Notes under the pieces: model-generated
What the model saw: the letters and a program-made list of their open reading frames with translations, nothing else
What the model was told of the DNA's origin: nothing
The model's database searches: none
Program-made: the position numbers and the translations under genes
Shown: one piece after another, positions 8,990 through 18,137 of the stretch
Layout: every line of letters begins with the position of its first letter
Position numbering within the stretch: the first letter of the stretch is position 1
Source of the DNA: Persicitalea jodogahamensis
GTDB taxonomy: Bacteria > Bacteroidota > Bacteroidia > Cytophagales > Spirosomataceae
Direction: 5' to 3'
DNA length: 64,000 bases
Assembly (NCBI RefSeq): GCF_014651615.1
Contig: NZ_BMXF01000001.1
Coordinates: 1,583,731 to 1,647,730 of the forward strand

Positions 8990-9325
8990 TTATGGTAATT
9001 TGAATACCCTCTCCATCGGTGCCCATTTTTCACCCGGCCTGGTGCCCGGCACGGCCTGCTGAAAGCCCCACATCAGGTCTTCCCATTCCACCGATTTAGG
9101 GTCCTGGTTGATCTCGTTCATGCGCTCGAATGAAAAGGTGTCGTCCACTTCCATAATCATGAACATCCGGTTGCCGAACAGGTAAATCTCCATGTCCAAC
9201 ACACCCGCTCGGCGGATATTGCGGTTGATTTCCGGCCAAAAGTTTTCGAGAGCGTGGTGCTGCTTGTATTTTTCAATCAGTTGAGGATCGTCTTTCAGGT
9301 CAAGGGCCAGGCAGTAACGGGGCAT
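8990..9325 (-). CDS. L-rhamnose/L-fucose mutarotase (DUF718 family)
   Basis: This 111-residue single-domain protein matches the RhaM/YiiL fold: an early active-site His-type region (KYKQHHALENFWPEI, about residues 20-34), the core segment MEIYLFGNRMFMIMEV and a C-terminal tail rich in Trp and Pro. These enzymes interconvert alpha and beta anomers of L-rhamnose or L-fucose. It is upstream of uxaB on the same strand with a 168-base gap and is divergent from the sulfatase gene. Its presence argues for a 6-deoxyhexose substrate in this locus. RhaM and type-2 fucose mutarotases cannot be separated by eye. Confidence 0.85.
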   Translation of the reverse strand: MPRYCLALDLKDDPQLIEKYKQHHALENFWPEINRNIRRAGVLDMEIYLFGNRMFMIMEVDDTFSFERMNEINQDPKSVEWEDLMWGFQQAVPGTRPGEKWAPMERVFKLP

Positions 9326-9475
9326 TGTTTATCGAAAATGGAAAATTGGTATTGCTTTTGATTTTTTGAGACTGAGTATAGGAATAGAGCTTAGTGTGAG
9401 GTTTGCAGGTGTCACTGGCTCCGGGTACAAACAGGCCTATTTAAACAAGTAAATGAAGGCCGATAATTACTTACC

Positions 9476-11038
9476 ATGGTCTATCACCAAACAAGAAATC
9501 GGTACTTGCTCATGACCAAATTTTCATTCAGAAGTATAGCGCTCATGGTTGGATCGGCCGGGTTGGCCGCTCTGTGCTTTTCCTTCGCCTCCGACCCCAA
9601 AGTACCAGCCAAACCCAATTTTGTGTTCTTTTTTGCCGATGACCTGACTTACCGCGCCTTGCATTACATGGGTAATGAGCAGGTCAGGACACCAAACCTA
9701 GATCGGTTAGCCGCGCGGGGAGCCAACTTCACCCACTCTTACAACATGGGCGGCTGGAACGGGGCTATCTGCACGGCTTCCCGCTCCATGCTGGTATCGG
9801 GAATGTCAGTCTGGCACGTCAACCAGCACCGGGAAAAATGGTCGGCGGGCGACGCTGCCGCCCTGAACACTACCTGGCCGAAACTATTGGAAAAAGCGGG
9901 CTACGACACTTACATGACGGGTAAGTGGCATGTGGATGCGTCGGCTTCCAAAATTTTCGGTCGGGCTGAGCACATACGTGCGGGCATGCCCAAAGACACC
10001 TACTCAAGCCCCGAAGCGCAAGCTGCTTTTGCCCAGGCGAGGGCGGGTGAGTTGACATGGGCGGAGGCTATGCCCAATGGCTACAATCGCCCCCTATCGG
10101 TGGATGATAAATCCTGGTCGCCGACCGACAGTAGCAAAGGCGGTTTTTGGGAAGGTGGCAAACATTGGACTGAGGTAGTTGCCGACGACGCGGCGGATTT
10201 TGCCCGGCAGGCAAGCCAGTCGGAGCGACCTTTTTTCATGTACCTGGCGTTCAACGCCGCGCATGACCCCCGGCAATCGCCCCAGGAATTCATTGACATG
10301 TACCCGCTGAAAGACATCAAGATTCCGAAAAGCTTTCAGCCCGACTATCCTTTCCACGACGAAATCGGCGTTGGCCCCAAGCTGCGCGACGAAGCTCTTG
10401 CGCCCTTTCCCCGCACCGAACTGGCCATCAAAACGCATTTGCAGGAATACTACGCCATCATCAGCCACCTCGATGCCCAGATTGGCAAAATCCTGGACGA
10501 TCTGGAAGCCAAAGGGCTGCTGGAAAACACCTATATATTCTTTGCCGCCGACCATGGGCTGGCCGTGGGAATGCACGGCTTGCTGGGCAAGCAGAGCATG
10601 TACGATCATAGTTTGCGGACGCCCTTGTTGATGGCCGGACCGGGCGTGCCGGCAGGGAAAACGGTGACGCAAGATGTGTACTACCAGGATATTATGCCCA
10701 CCACACTGGAACTTGCCGGAATTGCAAAGCCCGGTTTTGTGGAATTCAAAAGCCTGTTGCCTCTTGCCAAAGGTACCCAAAAGGGAAAATCTTACGAAGC
10801 CGTGTATGGGGCCTACGTAAACTTGCAGCGGATGGTCAGGCAGGATGGTTTTAAGCTGATCGTTTATCCGAAAGCGAATAAATTCCTGCTTTTTGATCTG
10901 AAAAAAGATCCCGAAGAAATGAACAACCTGGCCGACCAACCGGGGTTTCAGGGAAAAAAGAAAACACTATTTGCGGAGTTGACCAGGTTGCAAAAGCAGT
11001 ACGACGACAAGCTGGATTTGTCAGCGATGCGGCCCTGA
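9476..11038 (+). CDS. exported S1 family sulfatase
   Basis: The protein is 520 residues from 9476; an ATG at 9512 (residue 13) gives a cleaner signal peptide and may be the true start. The metal-binding DD pair is at residues 55-56. The formylglycine site reads C99-T-A-S-R103, the CxAxR variant of CxPxR. GKWH and AADHG motifs follow, as expected for the alkaline-phosphatase-like fold. Such periplasmic or surface enzymes remove sulfate esters from polysaccharides or glycans, and a maturase (FGE or anSME) must act on Cys99. Divergent placement from the mutarotase suggests a sulfated fucan or similar polymer, which is an inference. Confidence 0.9.
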   Translation: MVYHQTRNRYLLMTKFSFRSIALMVGSAGLAALCFSFASDPKVPAKPNFVFFFADDLTYRALHYMGNEQVRTPNLDRLAARGANFTHSYNMGGWNGAICTASRSMLVSGMSVWHVNQHREKWSAGDAAALNTTWPKLLEKAGYDTYMTGKWHVDASASKIFGRAEHIRAGMPKDTYSSPEAQAAFAQARAGELTWAEAMPNGYNRPLSVDDKSWSPTDSSKGGFWEGGKHWTEVVADDAADFARQASQSERPFFMYLAFNAAHDPRQSPQEFIDMYPLKDIKIPKSFQPDYPFHDEIGVGPKLRDEALAPFPRTELAIKTHLQEYYAIISHLDAQIGKILDDLEAKGLLENTYIFFAADHGLAVGMHGLLGKQSMYDHSLRTPLLMAGPGVPAGKTVTQDVYYQDIMPTTLELAGIAKPGFVEFKSLLPLAKGTQKGKSYEAVYGAYVNLQRMVRQDGFKLIVYPKANKFLLFDLKKDPEEMNNLADQPGFQGKKKTLFAELTRLQKQYDDKLDLSAMRP

Positions 11039-11139
11039 TGTCAGGCTGTTACGAGTTCCTGTTCTTATTGTAAAACTGAATTCAAATTTCAGTTAATCGG
11101 GTATTTGATTATCTTGTCGGTAAACTAATCCGTTCTATC

Positions 11140-11670
11140 ATGAAAAGAATATTAACTCCTCTGTTATTTTTCGTAGCCTGGCTGGGCCTCAGCAGCTTTC
11201 AGCCTGACGATTCGGTAGCCAATCTGGTGGCCGACTGGCAACGGGCCAAAGAATTCACCCAGGAATATCTTGAAGCTATGCCCGAAGATGGCCTGGACTA
11301 CAAGCCCACGCCTGAGATCCGTTCTTTCAAAGAACAAATGCTGCATCTTGCCAACGGTAACTTCAATTTTTCTTCGGCTGCCTCTGGCAAAGAGAATCCT
11401 TATAAAGGCAAGAATCTGGAAAAAATGGAGGAATTCAATACCAAAGGAGCCGTGACCAAGGTGGTGCTGGAAAGCTACGACTTTGCCATCGCCGCGCTTT
11501 CCGGTACCTCAGACGCTGACATGAATGCCAACATCAAGCTGTTTGGCCGTGACATGTCTCGTGGTGTAGCGTATGCCAAAGCTTTTGAGCACCAGACCCA
11601 CCACCGGGGGCAAGCTACCATTTATATTCGCATGAAGGGCATCAAACCACCTAATGAAAAGCTGTTCTGA
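11140..11670 (+). CDS. exported DinB family protein
   Basis: This 176-residue protein has an N-terminal signal peptide (about residues 1-20, LLFFVAWLGLSSF) followed by a DinB/YfiT-like four-helix bundle. The likely metal-binding histidines are His69 (MLHLANG) and the HQTHHRGQ motif at 151-158. DinB proteins bind a divalent metal and often act as thiol transferases or metal-dependent hydrolases; the cargo here is unknown. Export is unusual for the superfamily overall but common among Bacteroidota members. A terminator follows closely, so the gene ends its transcript. Confidence 0.85.
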   Translation: MKRILTPLLFFVAWLGLSSFQPDDSVANLVADWQRAKEFTQEYLEAMPEDGLDYKPTPEIRSFKEQMLHLANGNFNFSSAASGKENPYKGKNLEKMEEFNTKGAVTKVVLESYDFAIAALSGTSDADMNANIKLFGRDMSRGVAYAKAFEHQTHHRGQATIYIRMKGIKPPNEKLF

Positions 11671-11698
11671 TCACCCTTATCCCTTCTACCCCTTTCGT

Positions 11699-11729
11699 GC
11701 AGCCGGACAAAGTACCGGCTGCTTTTTTT
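11699..11729 (+). terminator. intrinsic terminator after the DinB gene
   Basis: A perfect 8-bp stem, GCAGCCGG/CCGGCTGC, with an 8-base loop is followed by seven T. It begins 29 bases past the stop codon at 11670. The loop contains the recurrent heptamer AAGTACC. Confidence 0.9.
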
Positions 11730-11887
11730 ATAATCCATCCTGAAATTTGAGGAAACCAGACACTACCAGGCCCGTTGTTTTCTTGTCGGATAAGCCTTTC
11801 ACCACCAGGTATCACCTCATAGATGGCGTCTTGAACTGAATCGACGGTTTCCAGTTTTCTTCCAGAAACCCATACTACCTTCGGACC

Positions 11888-12562
11888 ATGAAAATATTAC
11901 TGGTTGAAGACGAGAAAAAACTGGCTGCCGCCGTCCTGGATTTTCTCCGGAGCGAAGGCCATGTATGCGAATGGGCGGAGGATTCAATAACCGCCGACGA
12001 GAAGATCGGCGTGTACGAATACGATTGCGCTCTGGTGGATATCATGCTGCCCGACGGCTCGGGATTGGATCTGATCAAGAAAATGAAAGAAGCCAGGTCG
12101 CGGGCGGGCATTATCATTATTTCGGCCAAGAACTCGGTCAATGATAAGATTTCAGGCCTCAACCTGGGCGCCGACGATTATCTGACCAAGCCCTTCCATC
12201 TTTCCGAACTCAACGCCCGGCTCAATTCCGTGCAGCGGCGTCGGCAGTTCGACGGCAATCCTGAGATTATTTTCGACCAGATCAAAGTCCTGCCCGATGC
12301 GAAGGAAGTGTGGGTGGGCCAAAATCGGGTGACACTCACCCGCAAGGAGTACGACCTGCTAACCTATCTGCTGGCCAATCCGGGGCGGGTACTGACCAAA
12401 GGCGCCATTTCGGAACACCTCTACGGCGATGACATCGACCAGGTGGACTGCTTCGATTTTCTGTACTCGCAGATGAAGAACCTACGGAAGAAACTTGCTG
12501 AAAATGGCAGTCCGGATTACATTCAGACGATCTATGGTGTGGGTTATAAACTGACGGCATGA
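11888..12562 (+). CDS. OmpR/PhoB family response regulator
   Basis: This 224-residue regulator has a receiver domain (about 1-115) with acidic residues Glu7-Asp8-Glu9, the phospho-acceptor Asp51 in LVDIMLPDGSG and a TKPF motif. A winged-helix DNA-binding domain follows (about 125-223) with RKEYDLLTYLLANPGRV. The stop overlaps the start of the histidine kinase by four bases (ATGA), so the pair is translationally coupled. The target is unknown; the PepSY-like gene just downstream is the obvious candidate. Confidence 0.95.
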   Translation: MKILLVEDEKKLAAAVLDFLRSEGHVCEWAEDSITADEKIGVYEYDCALVDIMLPDGSGLDLIKKMKEARSRAGIIIISAKNSVNDKISGLNLGADDYLTKPFHLSELNARLNSVQRRRQFDGNPEIIFDQIKVLPDAKEVWVGQNRVTLTRKEYDLLTYLLANPGRVLTKGAISEHLYGDDIDQVDCFDFLYSQMKNLRKKLAENGSPDYIQTIYGVGYKLTA

Positions 12563-13854
12563 AGCTGATTCACAAGGCTACCCGCTCATTTTTGCTCGCC
12601 AGCCTTCTCGTGGCCGGGCTGGGAGGTGTGTTCTGCTTTTTTTTATTGAAAAAGATATTCAGCGAAGAAGCTACCGAACAGCTTTATGCCCAAAAAGAAA
12701 AACTAACCGCTCATCTGCACGAAACCCGGCAGGTGCCCGAAAACTGGTACTCGCTCACCGATAGTCTGGTTGTGGAGAAAGTGAACGGCCCGGTCATTGA
12801 AGTACTGACCGATACCGTGCTGGCCAATCCCCTTGAACCCGGGGAGATGCTCGACTACCGGATTCTGGTTTTCGGAGTTTCAACTTCTGCGGGCATCGAC
12901 TCACCCAATTTGGTGCCGCCCGACCGGCCGCAATATTACAAAGTAACCATCCAGAATCCGCTATACGAAACAGAAGACCTCAGCCGGGCTGTATTCCTGA
13001 TTTTTGCCGGGTTGATCGCCGCCCTGATGGTGGCCTTGCTCATGGTCAACTATTGGCTGTCCAACCGTCTTTGGCAGCCTTTTTACCAGACTCTCGCCAA
13101 ACTCGGAACTTTCAAAATCAGTGAAGTGGAGCCACTGGAATTTCCCACGAGCAGCACCACCGAGTTTCAGACTTTGCAGAAAAACCTCGATCAAATGACG
13201 AGTATGGTCCGGCAGGAATACGCCAGCCTGAAAACATTCACCGAAAATGCCTCACATGAATTACAGACGCCGCTGGCGGTGATCAGCGCGAATCTCGAAC
13301 AACTTTTGCAGGCTCCTAATCTTACGCCCCTTCAATTTGAGCAAATTGGTGGTTTGCTAGACACAACCGCAAGATTAGCCAAACTCAACCAAACTTTATT
13401 GTTGCTGACGAAGATCGAAAACCAGCAGTTTGCGACCCGGGAAAGGATCGATTTTGGACAGTTGCTGCACGAGAAGCTGATGCTCTGGGAAACTCTTATT
13501 CAGTACAAGGGACTTTCCCTGACCCACAGAATCTCCTCAGGTGTGGAGATTCTGGTAAATCCATACCTGGCCGATGTGCTTCTCAACAACCTGCTCACCA
13601 ATACGATCAAGCACAATCTGCCGGAAGGAAAAATCGACATAGAGCTTTCTTCCAAAAAATTGGCAATCCGTAATACGGGGCGCCCACCCACCGTCCCCGT
13701 TGAGCAGCTATGGGAGCGTTTTCGAAAAGATAGCCCCAACCCCGATTCTTTGGGGCTGGGGCTGGCTTTGGTCGCCAAAGTCTGCGAAACCAGCGGTTTC
13801 CGGGCCAACTATAGTTTCGAAGGGGACTGGCATAGTCTGGAGGTTGTATTTTGA
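12559..13854 (+). CDS. membrane sensor histidine kinase
   Basis: This 431-residue kinase has an N-terminal membrane helix (about 12-32), a periplasmic sensor segment of roughly 110 residues and a second membrane helix (about 145-168). A HisKA domain carries His233 in NASHELQTPLAV, and a HATPase domain shows the N box (LLNNLLTNTIKHN) and a G box (LGLGLALVAKV). The G1 box is poorly conserved (IRNTGRPP in place of DxGxG), as in many Bacteroidota kinases of this group. The partner is the overlapping OmpR-type regulator. The stimulus is unknown. Confidence 0.93.
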   Translation: MKLIHKATRSFLLASLLVAGLGGVFCFFLLKKIFSEEATEQLYAQKEKLTAHLHETRQVPENWYSLTDSLVVEKVNGPVIEVLTDTVLANPLEPGEMLDYRILVFGVSTSAGIDSPNLVPPDRPQYYKVTIQNPLYETEDLSRAVFLIFAGLIAALMVALLMVNYWLSNRLWQPFYQTLAKLGTFKISEVEPLEFPTSSTTEFQTLQKNLDQMTSMVRQEYASLKTFTENASHELQTPLAVISANLEQLLQAPNLTPLQFEQIGGLLDTTARLAKLNQTLLLLTKIENQQFATRERIDFGQLLHEKLMLWETLIQYKGLSLTHRISSGVEILVNPYLADVLLNNLLTNTIKHNLPEGKIDIELSSKKLAIRNTGRPPTVPVEQLWERFRKDSPNPDSLGLGLALVAKVCETSGFRANYSFEGDWHSLEVVF

Positions 13855-13919
13855 TTCCAGATTCTCTCCAAACTTTTGCCTTACACTTGCACTAGTTGAA
13901 AACTTAAAAAGCCAAAACA

Positions 13920-14330
13920 ATGAAAAAGATCATAATGCTGACTGCATTGGCCGCGACGATTTCCTGTGGCGCAATGGCCCAGAAAATGAAAGCCGATAAA
14001 GTACCCCAGGCCGTAAGAACTGCTTTTGCCAAGGCCTATCCCAACGTAAAGGATGCTGACTGGGAAAAAGAAGACGGCGACTACGAAGTAGGCTTTGAAC
14101 AGGGTAAAGAGGAATATTCCGTTGTTTTCGATGCGCAGGGCAACCTGCTCGAAACAGAAAAGGAAATAAAAACCACTGAACTACCTGCTGCTGTTCAGGC
14201 TCCTCTGAAAGGCAAAAAAATAAAGGAGGTCGCTGTAATCACGCGCGCCGGCAAAACGTACTACGAAGCCGAAGTCGGTGGCAGGGACCTATTGTTCGAT
14301 GCCGATGGGAAACCTGCGAAATTGAATTGA
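13920..14330 (+). CDS. PepSY-like periplasmic protein (DUF2874 type)
   Basis: This 136-residue protein has a signal peptide (residues 1-20, ending GAMAQ) and then two repeats of a PepSY-like/DUF2874 module: VRTAFAKAYPNVKDADWEKE with YEVGFEQGKEEYSVVFDAQG, and a second, shorter copy ending LLFDADGKPAKLN. Members are small periplasmic proteins often found beside two-component systems in Bacteroidota. It lies 65 bases after the kinase gene on the same strand, so it may be a target or a modulator of the system. No catalytic residues are evident. Confidence 0.85.
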   Translation: MKKIIMLTALAATISCGAMAQKMKADKVPQAVRTAFAKAYPNVKDADWEKEDGDYEVGFEQGKEEYSVVFDAQGNLLETEKEIKTTELPAAVQAPLKGKKIKEVAVITRAGKTYYEAEVGGRDLLFDADGKPAKLN

Positions 14331-14338
14331 CACAGTAC

Positions 14339-15337
14339 CTACCGCGAAGCTACCTCTGGCTCCCTGGGCTTGAATTTTTGCGGTACCGGATTGTCAATCG
14401 GCTGTACCGACATCAGGTAGGTGTAGATAGCCCCCAGGTCTTCGGGTTTCATACCGCCGTACATTGTCCAGGGCATGATGGTCTGCATTTCGTTGGGGCC
14501 GACTTTCGGCGGCACATACCCGCTATCGGCATAGGCCCTGAACCGCGCCACAAAGGCCTCCTTCGTCCAGCTGCCGATGCCCGTTGCCTTGTCGGGTGTA
14601 ATATTCGCCGTGTAGACAGTGCCCGTCGGCAGATCGAATGCCCTGCCGCCAGAGAACATCTTTTCAGGAATGATCTGTCCTTGCTGGACGGGGGTATGGC
14701 ACTCGGCACAGCCGGCCAAAGTAGTCAGATATTTGCCCGTGGCCAGTTCGTCACCGGGCGAGGGTAGGGGCATGGGGTCTGCCTCTTTGGGAATGGTGTT
14801 GAGAATGAAATTCATTGGGAAATCAGGCCGGGAGTCGGCAGGTTGGCTCTCGATGGGTTTGAGGGACCGAAGATAAGCCACGATGCTCTTGACATCCTCT
14901 TCGTTCATCCGGCCATAATAGGGATAGGGCATGACCGGGAAAAAAGCATGTCCATCCCGGCTGACGCCCGTAGTGATGGCCCGGTAAATTTCGCCATCGG
15001 TCCAGTCGCCTATACCATATGGGGTGATGTTTTTTGATGTGAACGATCCCGGAAAACCCATCTTCTGGTCGAAAAGCTCACCGCCTTTACCCACTGTACC
15101 AGGTACCATAGGACCCGAAAACCGGGAAAAATCACGGGTGCCGTGGCAGTCGGCACAAAGGGCTACGTGCTGGGCCAGGTACTCGCCCCGTTCCAGTCGG
15201 GCTGGCGTAATTTCAATTTTCATTTCGGGTGCTGCGCCTACGTCGGGTAGTGCTAGTTTGACATAAGCCATTGCACCAATGACACCAACAACAGCTACAC
15301 CAAGGATGAGGCCGATTACTTTCAGAACTTTTTTCAT
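14339..15337 (-). CDS. membrane-anchored di-haem cytochrome c
   Basis: This 332-residue protein has an N-terminal membrane anchor (about 5-28) and two cytochrome c modules with haem motifs C61-A-D-C64-H65 and C210-A-E-C213-H214. MPYPYYG and MPWTMYGG, which may hold the axial Met ligands, follow each motif. The pair resembles the cytochrome subunits of alcohol or aldehyde dehydrogenases, but no dehydrogenase gene is adjacent. It converges with the PepSY-like gene, the stops being eight bases apart, and is divergent from the TonB receptor. Periplasmic electron transfer is the likely role. Confidence 0.9.
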   Translation of the reverse strand: MKKVLKVIGLILGVAVVGVIGAMAYVKLALPDVGAAPEMKIEITPARLERGEYLAQHVALCADCHGTRDFSRFSGPMVPGTVGKGGELFDQKMGFPGSFTSKNITPYGIGDWTDGEIYRAITTGVSRDGHAFFPVMPYPYYGRMNEEDVKSIVAYLRSLKPIESQPADSRPDFPMNFILNTIPKEADPMPLPSPGDELATGKYLTTLAGCAECHTPVQQGQIIPEKMFSGGRAFDLPTGTVYTANITPDKATGIGSWTKEAFVARFRAYADSGYVPPKVGPNEMQTIMPWTMYGGMKPEDLGAIYTYLMSVQPIDNPVPQKFKPREPEVASR

Positions 15338-15527
15338 AACGGATTGAGTATTTTTTGAAGGTTTGGACTAATTATTATTCAAAAGTTTATTAAAAAATGG
15401 ACAAAATCAAATTCTTGGAATCAAATTTATTCTGGAAGGGAGTGAAAGCCGAAAAAATCAATTCGTACTGAGTTTCCAATCTTTCTCAAAGCATGGGTAA
15501 AAGCTGACTATTACGGGATAAATCCAG

Positions 15528-15557
15528 TTTTTCTCCATAATTGGAGGGGTACCTTTG
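15528..15557 (+). promoter_or_regulatory. putative promoter of the TonB-dependent receptor gene
   Basis: A TTTT element (15528-15531) and TACCTTTG (15550-15557), a match to the TAnnTTTG -7 box, are 18 bases apart. The start codon at 15593 is 36 bases downstream. Confidence 0.5.
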
Positions 15558-15592
15558 CTATCTGTTATTATGTTAAATCCAGACCTTTCTTT

Positions 15593-18028
15593 ATGCGCTA
15601 TATATTTTCTTTTCTAAGCATCTACTTCATTCTCAGAATATCAACGACGTCTGCTCAAACCCCGGTCGTTACCATTTCCGGAGCTGTCGGGGAACAAACG
15701 ACAAAGGCTCCGATGCCCTACGTCAATGTGATCCTGAAAACCGAAAAGGACTCGGCTTTCGTTACCGGAACGGTTACCGACGAGACGGGACGGTTCACGC
15801 TGGCTCCCGTGACACCGGGCAGCTACCGGCTGGAATACTCGCTGATAGGCTACGCTACCCAACGACAGCCTCTATACGTAGGTAGTCTGACGAACTTTCT
15901 GGATGTCGGTACGATAGAACTCGCCGAAAATACGCAAATGCTGAATGAAGTCGTAGTCACCGGCCAGCAGGAAGGGTTGAGCGATAAGATGGATAAGAAG
16001 ACGTTCGCCGTCGCCGACAACATCAGCCAGGCAGGTGGCTCCGTACTTCAGGCCATGCAGAACCTGCCGGGCGTGGCTGTTCAGGACGGCAAGGTACTTC
16101 TGCGCGGCAGTGATCGTGTGGCGGTGCTGATGGACGGCAAGCAAACGGCCATCACGGGCTTCGGCAACCAGCAGGGACTGGATAATATTCCTGCTTCGGC
16201 CATTGAACGCATCGAGATCATCAATAATCCCTCGGCGCGCTACGACGCCAATGGCAACGCAGGTATTATCAACATCATTTACAAGAAAAACAAGCAGGAA
16301 GGTTTTAACGGCAAAGCGGGTTTCACTACCGGACTTGGAGCGCTTTGGGTGCGGCGCGAAAATCTGCCAACCATTCGACCGCAGTACCAGGCGACTCCCA
16401 AGGTAAACCCGTCGTTGTCACTTAACTACCGCAAAGGCAAGGTCAATGCCTTTTTTCAGGGCGATTACCTTTATACCGAAACGCTGAATAAGAATGAATT
16501 TGTGACGCGTACTTACGACGACGGTACCGTCATTGAGCAGCAAACCAAGCGCAACCGCAACACGACTTTCATTACTACCAAAGCAGGCATTGACTGGAAT
16601 CTTTCTTCATCCGATGTGCTGACCGTGTCAGGATTGTTTGGCAGCGAGAAAATTCTCGACAATGGTGATGAACCTTTTTTTAACGGAAATCTTTCGGAAC
16701 GCTATCGGCTATGGCAGTTTCTGGAAGACGAACTGAAAACTACCGTGGTTGCTTCGGCGACGTACCAGCACAAATATAGCCAGCCGGGCCATGTGTTGAA
16801 TCTGGGCTTCAATTATACCTTCCACCGTGAAGACGAAAAGTACTTTTTTACCAATATTCGCCCCACTTTTACGGGCAAAGATTCCTTCAAATTGTTGTCG
16901 GACGAAAACGTAGCCGACCTGAATCTCGACTATGTGCGACCGCTGAGGTATGGTCGCTTCGAGAGTGGTTTCAAATTCCGCCGCCGGGTGATTCCCACCA
17001 ACATGCAGTTTTTCCCAGGACTGAACTCGCCCATCGACAGCCTGGCAGGCGGCAAGGCGACCTACGCCGAAACCATTCCGGCGGTGTATGGCAACTACGT
17101 TTTTGAGAATAAAAAAATCGAGGCCGAAGTCGGTTTGCGGGTGGAGTACGTGGGCTTGAAATACACCGTAAACCCGAATCATCCGACCTATAAGAGCGAT
17201 GGCTACAATTACACCCAGCCCTTTCCGAATGTGCGGTTGGCTTATAAATTTAACGACCGAAATAAGCTTTCGCTTTTTTACAACCGCCGAGTGGACCGCC
17301 CCAATGAGGTGGATATCCGCATTTTTCCTAAATACGACGACGCCGAGATCATCAAAGTAGGAAATCCGGCCTTGCAGCCTCAGTTTACCAGTAGTGTGGA
17401 GCTGGGCTACCGAACCAACCTGAACAAAGGGTATTTCTATACCGCCCTGTATCACCGCCGTGTGGATGGTACCATCACCCGAATCGCCAGCGTAGTACCC
17501 GGTGATCCGACAAACCCGGCCCGGGCTGGTAATCTGATCTATAACATTTTTCAGAATGCGGGGCGTAGTTACAATGCGGGCGTGGAGTTGGTGTTTTCCC
17601 AAACTCTTTCGCCGGCCTTGTCTTTCAACCTGAACCTCAACGGGTACCGTAATCAAATCGATGCCTTTACGGTGCGGAATCTGTATCCTGTGGTCAATAC
17701 TTTCACGGTGGCAAAGCAGGAAATGTTTTCGGGAAATGTGAAATTGAACACGCTCATGCATTTGCCGAAAAACCTTGATTTGCAGCTCACGGCTATCTAT
17801 CTGGCTCCCGATCTGATTCCACAGGGCCGCATCGGCAGCCGTTTCTCGCTGGATGCGGGCGTGAAGAAAACACTGCGTGGCGGTAAGGACGAACTCTTCC
17901 TGAATGCTACCGATCTGCTGAACACGATGATTATTAAGCGCGAAATTCAGGGGCAGGGATTCGGCTACACGAGCACTGACTATAACGAAACACAGGTCGT
18001 GCGAGTCGGTTATAGCCGGAAGTTTTAA
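15593..18028 (+). CDS. outer-membrane beta-barrel TonB-dependent receptor
   Basis: This 811-residue protein has a signal peptide (about 1-21), a carboxypeptidase-regulatory-like (CarboxypepD_reg) domain (about 27-110, YVNVILKTEKDSAFVTGTVT), a plug domain with VVVTGQQ and LLRGSDRVAVLMDGK (about 118-215), and a long OMP_b-brl_3-type barrel ending in aromatic Phe811 (YSRKF). The family imports substrates through the outer membrane, or acts as a surface barrel without a SusD partner; no SusD gene is present. It is a single-gene unit with its own promoter. The substrate is unknown. Confidence 0.92.
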   Translation: MRYIFSFLSIYFILRISTTSAQTPVVTISGAVGEQTTKAPMPYVNVILKTEKDSAFVTGTVTDETGRFTLAPVTPGSYRLEYSLIGYATQRQPLYVGSLTNFLDVGTIELAENTQMLNEVVVTGQQEGLSDKMDKKTFAVADNISQAGGSVLQAMQNLPGVAVQDGKVLLRGSDRVAVLMDGKQTAITGFGNQQGLDNIPASAIERIEIINNPSARYDANGNAGIINIIYKKNKQEGFNGKAGFTTGLGALWVRRENLPTIRPQYQATPKVNPSLSLNYRKGKVNAFFQGDYLYTETLNKNEFVTRTYDDGTVIEQQTKRNRNTTFITTKAGIDWNLSSSDVLTVSGLFGSEKILDNGDEPFFNGNLSERYRLWQFLEDELKTTVVASATYQHKYSQPGHVLNLGFNYTFHREDEKYFFTNIRPTFTGKDSFKLLSDENVADLNLDYVRPLRYGRFESGFKFRRRVIPTNMQFFPGLNSPIDSLAGGKATYAETIPAVYGNYVFENKKIEAEVGLRVEYVGLKYTVNPNHPTYKSDGYNYTQPFPNVRLAYKFNDRNKLSLFYNRRVDRPNEVDIRIFPKYDDAEIIKVGNPALQPQFTSSVELGYRTNLNKGYFYTALYHRRVDGTITRIASVVPGDPTNPARAGNLIYNIFQNAGRSYNAGVELVFSQTLSPALSFNLNLNGYRNQIDAFTVRNLYPVVNTFTVAKQEMFSGNVKLNTLMHLPKNLDLQLTAIYLAPDLIPQGRIGSRFSLDAGVKKTLRGGKDELFLNATDLLNTMIIKREIQGQGFGYTSTDYNETQVVRVGYSRKF

Positions 18029-18137
18029 GCCGTAGTCAACTAGTATCTTTCGGGGCAGCCCGCGTATTTAATCCGAATCACCTGGATTCTGAAAAGGAAA
18101 TGATTTGGATAAATTGTTAAAACGAAATAACAAGTAA

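Noticed and set aside
10094-10939. A 281-codon minus-strand frame opposite the sulfatase gene
   Set aside because: The plus-strand sulfatase carries all motifs, so the minus frame is a GC-bias shadow.
16709-17761. A 350-codon minus-strand frame opposite the first TonB receptor
   Set aside because: It is a shadow of the strongly supported receptor barrel and has no start context or motifs.
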